DNA from: Acidocella facilis ATCC 35904
GTDB lineage: Bacteria; Pseudomonadota; Alphaproteobacteria; Acetobacterales; Acetobacteraceae
Length of the DNA stretch: 64,000 nt
Assembly: GCF_000687875.1 (NCBI RefSeq)
Contig: NZ_JHYG01000003.1
Location: forward strand, 124,001 to 188,000
Direction: 5' to 3'
Numbering within the stretch: position 1 is the stretch's first letter; each line of letters opens with the position of its first letter. The notes beneath the pieces were generated by a model that searched no databases, was not told the origin of the DNA, and saw nothing but the letters and a program-made list of their open reading frames with translations. Shown piece by piece: positions 61,551 to 64,000 of the stretch. Made by a program: the position numbers and the translations under genes.

Positions 61551-62672
61551 TCAGATGTAATGCTCGGCCAGCGGCGCGAAGCCGTTGAAGTTCTGGCTGG
61601 CATAGCTGGTCACGTAGGCGCCGGCGTCGTGGATCAAAACCCGGTCGCCGGACTGCAGATCGAGGGGGAGGCTGAAGGATGTCTTTTCATACATGACATC
61701 GACGCCGTCGCAGGACGGGCCGGCCAGCACCACCGGGCCGGTGGGGCCATTGCCGGCGGTGATGCGATAGCGGATCGCCTCGCCCTCGGTCTCCGCCAGC
61801 CCGCCATAGCGGCCAATATCCAGATACACCCAGCGCCGCTCATCCTGCGGCATGCGCCGGCAGACCAGCACCGCCTCTGCCGCCACCACCCCGGCATTGC
61901 CGACCATGGCGCGGCCCGGCTCGATCAGGATGTCCGGAATATCATTGCCGAAATGCGCGACCATGCTGTTCATGATGGCATCACCAAAGGCATCCGCCTC
62001 GGGCACGTCTTCCTGGTAGCGCACCGGAAAGCCGCCGCCGAGATTGAGCATCCGCATCGGCAGCCCAGCCGCCTTCAGGTCGGTGAACAGCATCGCGACT
62101 TCCGCGATCGCCAGCTCATAAGCCAGCGTGCCGGTCTGCTGCGAGCCGACATGAAAGGAGAGTCCGTGCGGCACCAGCCCCAGGGCCGGGGCGGCCAGCA
62201 TCAGCTCCTTGGCCTTTTCCAGCGTGGTGCCGAATTTCTTCGAGAGCGGCCATTCCGCGCCGATATTATTCACCGCCAGCCGGCAATAGATCTTTGCGCC
62301 TGGCGCGTGCTGGGCGATCTTCTCCAGCTCCTCGCGGCTGTCGAAGGCATAGAGCGGCACCCCAGCCTTGTAGGCCGCCTGAATGGCGGAGGGCTTCTTC
62401 ACCGTATTGCCGAAAGAAATCGCCGCAGGCGCGGCCCCAGCCTCCAGGCAGGACTGGATTTCGGGCCAGGAGGCGGCATCGAAGCAGGACCCCGCATCAG
62501 CCAGCAGCCGCAGGATCGCGGGCGCTGGATTGGCCTTCACGGCGTAATAGATCGAAGCCGCCGGCAAAGCCGCGCGAAGCCGGGCATAATTCTCCGCCAC
62601 CTGGTCCAAATCGAGCACCAGGCACGGCGTCGCGGGCTGCGACGCCAGAAAGGAAGCGAGTTTGGGGGTCAT
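61551..62672 (-). CDS. PLP-dependent ornithine/lysine/diaminopimelate-type decarboxylase, probably ornithine decarboxylase
   Basis: 373 residues, fold type III. PLP lysine K46 in YYAVKANPAP, then CFDAASWPEIQSCL, ISFGNTVKKPSAIQAAY, LAFDSREELEK-like LYAFDSREELEKI, FHVGSQQTG and NLGGGFPVRY. The phosphate loop is EPGRAMVGNAG, and the catalytic Cys region is AGPSCDGVDVMY. Length and GNTVKK favour ornithine decarboxylase over DapDC. It makes putrescine. The ATG at 62672 is used; a TTG at 62681 is possible. A long leader precedes it. Confidence 0.9.
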   Translation of the reverse strand: MTPKLASFLASQPATPCLVLDLDQVAENYARLRAALPAASIYYAVKANPAPAILRLLADAGSCFDAASWPEIQSCLEAGAAPAAISFGNTVKKPSAIQAAYKAGVPLYAFDSREELEKIAQHAPGAKIYCRLAVNNIGAEWPLSKKFGTTLEKAKELMLAAPALGLVPHGLSFHVGSQQTGTLAYELAIAEVAMLFTDLKAAGLPMRMLNLGGGFPVRYQEDVPEADAFGDAIMNSMVAHFGNDIPDILIEPGRAMVGNAGVVAAEAVLVCRRMPQDERRWVYLDIGRYGGLAETEGEAIRYRITAGNGPTGPVVLAGPSCDGVDVMYEKTSFSLPLDLQSGDRVLIHDAGAYVTSYASQNFNGFAPLAEHYI

Positions 62673-62905
62673 GGCCCTCAAGTCCTTCTCTCAAATGCCC
62701 GCCTGTTCACGCGGCGGGGCAGGGTTATCGAAACGGTCGAACGAACCAGCCGACTTCCAGGTCGCCGGAGGGCTTCCCAGTCGTGCTGCCAGAACGCTTG
62801 ACGCCGTTGCGTAACCGGAGAGCCGGCAGAGGCACGTACGTTGCTGCGTGAGCGCGCATTAGAGCCAACGGCCCAGGGGGGCAAGCGTTTTTTTCAGGGC
62901 CCGGA
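62673..62905 (-). promoter_or_regulatory. Long structured leader upstream of ornithine decarboxylase (speF-like?)
   Basis: More than 200 bases of leader with several stems, including CGACCTGGAAGTCG (62763-62750) and a GTTCGTTCGAC hairpin next to it. Alphaproteobacterial ODC genes often have a conserved speF leader RNA; position and the presence of an upstream frame fit, but I cannot confirm the consensus. The whole divergent gap 62673-62985 holds no other gene. Confidence 0.4.
62725..62859 (-). CDS. Possible upstream leader peptide of ornithine decarboxylase
   Basis: 44 codons from the ATG at 62859 to TAA at 62725: begins MRAHAATYVPLPAL and ends VGWFVRPFR. It is basic and aromatic at its end, reminiscent of arrest peptides such as SpeFL that sense ornithine, but the sequence is not SpeFL. 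No strong ribosome binding site. It ends 52 bases before the decarboxylase start. Confidence 0.3.
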   Translation of the reverse strand: MRAHAATYVPLPALRLRNGVKRSGSTTGKPSGDLEVGWFVRPFR

Positions 62906-62985
62906 CTGTTGCGGTTCAGGCCCGAATTGTCACGTATTGCAACCTCATCTGCCCAAAGCCCCAGCGGATCGCTATTGTAACAGCC

Positions 62986-63705
62986 ATGGACACCCTGCCG
63001 CACATACTCGTCGTCGATGACGACCGTGAAATCCGCGATCTGCTGGCGAAATTCCTGGAACGCCAGCGTCTGCGCGTGACCGCCGCGCGCGATGGGAAGG
63101 AGGCCCGGCGCGCCTTCCTCAACGGCCATTACCAGCTGGTGGTGCTGGACCTGATGCTCCCCGGCGAGGGCGGGCTGGAGCTGGCGCGCTGGTTCCGCGC
63201 CGAGACCAACGTGCCGATCATCATGCTCACCGCGATGGCCGATGAGACCGACCGGATCATCGGGCTGGAGCTGGGGGCGGATGATTATGTCACCAAGCCC
63301 TTCAACCCGCGTGAGCTGCTGGCGCGCATCCGCGCGGTGCTGCGCCGCACTGCCGAGGCGGAGGACCGCGCCGCCGACCAGACCGCGAAAACCTACCAAT
63401 TCGCGGGCTGGGTGCTGGAGACCGCGCGCCGGCGCCTGCTGGACCCGAGCGGCACCGAGGTCGCGATCACCGGTGGCGAGTATGATCTGCTGGTCGCCCT
63501 GCTGGACCGGCCGAACCGGGTGCTGACCCGTGACATGCTGCTGGATCTGCTGCGCGGCCGCCAGGCCGGGCCGTTCGACCGGGCGATCGATGTCGCGGTC
63601 TCGCGCCTGCGCCGCAAGCTGGAGGATGACGGGCGCAACGCCCAGCTGATCAAGACCGTGCGCGGCGGCGGCTACGTGCTCTCCACCCCCGTCGAGCGGC
63701 TTTGA
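62986..63705 (+). CDS. OmpR-family response regulator
   Basis: 239 residues. Receiver with VDDD, phosphoacceptor Asp55 in VVLDLMLPGEGG, MLTAMAD and DDYVTKPFNPRELLARIRAVLRR. Winged-helix domain EYDLLVALLDRPNRVLTRDMLLDLLRGRQAGPFDRAIDVAVSRLRRKLEDD with IKTVRGGGYVLS. The close match to OmpR and the EnvZ-like gene overlapping its stop suggest an osmotic, acid or porin regulator. Confidence 0.93.
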   Translation: MDTLPHILVVDDDREIRDLLAKFLERQRLRVTAARDGKEARRAFLNGHYQLVVLDLMLPGEGGLELARWFRAETNVPIIMLTAMADETDRIIGLELGADDYVTKPFNPRELLARIRAVLRRTAEAEDRAADQTAKTYQFAGWVLETARRRLLDPSGTEVAITGGEYDLLVALLDRPNRVLTRDMLLDLLRGRQAGPFDRAIDVAVSRLRRKLEDDGRNAQLIKTVRGGGYVLSTPVERL

Positions 63706-64000
63706 TCTTTCGGCGGCTGAGATTGGGCTGTTTCAGGACGCGCCTGCTGCCGCACAGCCTGGCGCGGCGGACGATTCTGTTCCTGCTGGTCGGCTTCGCG
63801 CTGATCCAGATGCTGGGGCTGCTGGTGCATACGGTGAACCAGATCAATCTGCAGCGCCTGGTCGAGGAGCAGGAATTCGCCACCCGGGCGGCGATCATCT
63901 ATCGCCATATCGCCCTGGCGCAGCCGGATAACCGCGCCCTCGTGGCGGCCCGCGAGCCGGTGCCCAAGGGCGACACGGTCAGCCTGACCATGGTGCCGCC
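63702..64000 (+). CDS. EnvZ-like sensor histidine kinase, N-terminal part (cut by window edge)
   Basis: The first 99 residues only. The TTG at 63702 overlaps the regulator stop (TTGA), and the frame stays open to the edge; a TTG at 63723 is an alternative. One membrane helix (TILFLLVGFALIQMLGLLVHTV) follows a basic stretch (RTRLLPHSLARR), then the start of a periplasmic sensor domain. The pattern RLLPRSLxxR-TLLxL is typical of EnvZ. The kinase core lies outside the window. Confidence 0.82.
   Translation, partial: MIFRRLRLGCFRTRLLPHSLARRTILFLLVGFALIQMLGLLVHTVNQINLQRLVEEQEFATRAAIIYRHIALAQPDNRALVAAREPVPKGDTVSLTMVP

Overview
The window is a dense, GC-rich, gene-packed stretch of an alphaproteobacterial chromosome, most likely from the Acetobacteraceae (Acidocella/Acidiphilium-like). 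Lineage evidence seen directly: the dusB-ntrB-ntrC-ntrY-ntrX block, a circularly permuted two-piece tmRNA, a SAM-II riboswitch before metZ, a usg gene, a CIRCE-controlled groESL and a coxB-coxA-ctaB-coxF-coxC-surf1 cluster. The genus is inference. I see no prophage, complete insertion sequence, CRISPR array or rRNA.

Layout. 1-1670: start of mreC, a YggS-type PLP protein and a ThiE-like protein. 2031-5000: abundant porin, DUF3576 lipoprotein, a two-gene envelope operon. 5150-8294: HtrA-type protease with a response regulator and sensor kinase. 8449-15787 (minus): NtrX, NtrY, NtrC, NtrB, DusB. 15933-19037: stand-alone IspF, a candidate anti-Shine-Dalgarno sRNA, an ABM monooxygenase, tmRNA (minus, tag ANDNNVAFAAAA), thyA-folA. 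19058-27373: binding protein, quinone oxidoreductase, RidA, a His-rich CHAP protein, nitroreductase, a translationally coupled radical SAM/membrane pair and two orphan genes. 27475-31057: groEL-groES with CIRCE, usg, LprI-like protein, PmtA-like methyltransferase. 31140-39445: DsbD-like protein, HrpB helicase, PilZ protein, M20 amidohydrolase, tRNA-Gly(CCC), SAM-II riboswitch and metZ. 39500-47553: cell-surface glycan genes (WecA-like, Ugd, methyltransferase-glycosyltransferase fusion, second methyltransferase, RgpF-like protein, PlsC). 47550-53602: aa3-type cytochrome c oxidase cluster led by a COX2 paralogue that has lost a CuA cysteine. 53599-57487: M32 carboxypeptidase, LtrA, MnmE. 57662-64000: secreted glycosidase-like protein, dienelactone hydrolase, orphan gene behind a Fur-like dyad, Hint protein, ornithine decarboxylase with a long leader, and an OmpR/EnvZ-like pair running off the right edge.

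The most distinctive signal lies between genes. At least seven genes carry, within about 0 to 25 bases after the stop codon, the motif CAAAAGTTTTTGGGG, usually followed by a hairpin whose GC stem differs from copy to copy but is closed by a T-run facing an A-run. Convergent gene pairs can carry two inverted copies. This looks like a dispersed 3'-end module (terminator, mRNA stabiliser or REP-like repeat). Two other palindromic intergenic elements (36236-36454 and 23203-23344) look like MITEs.
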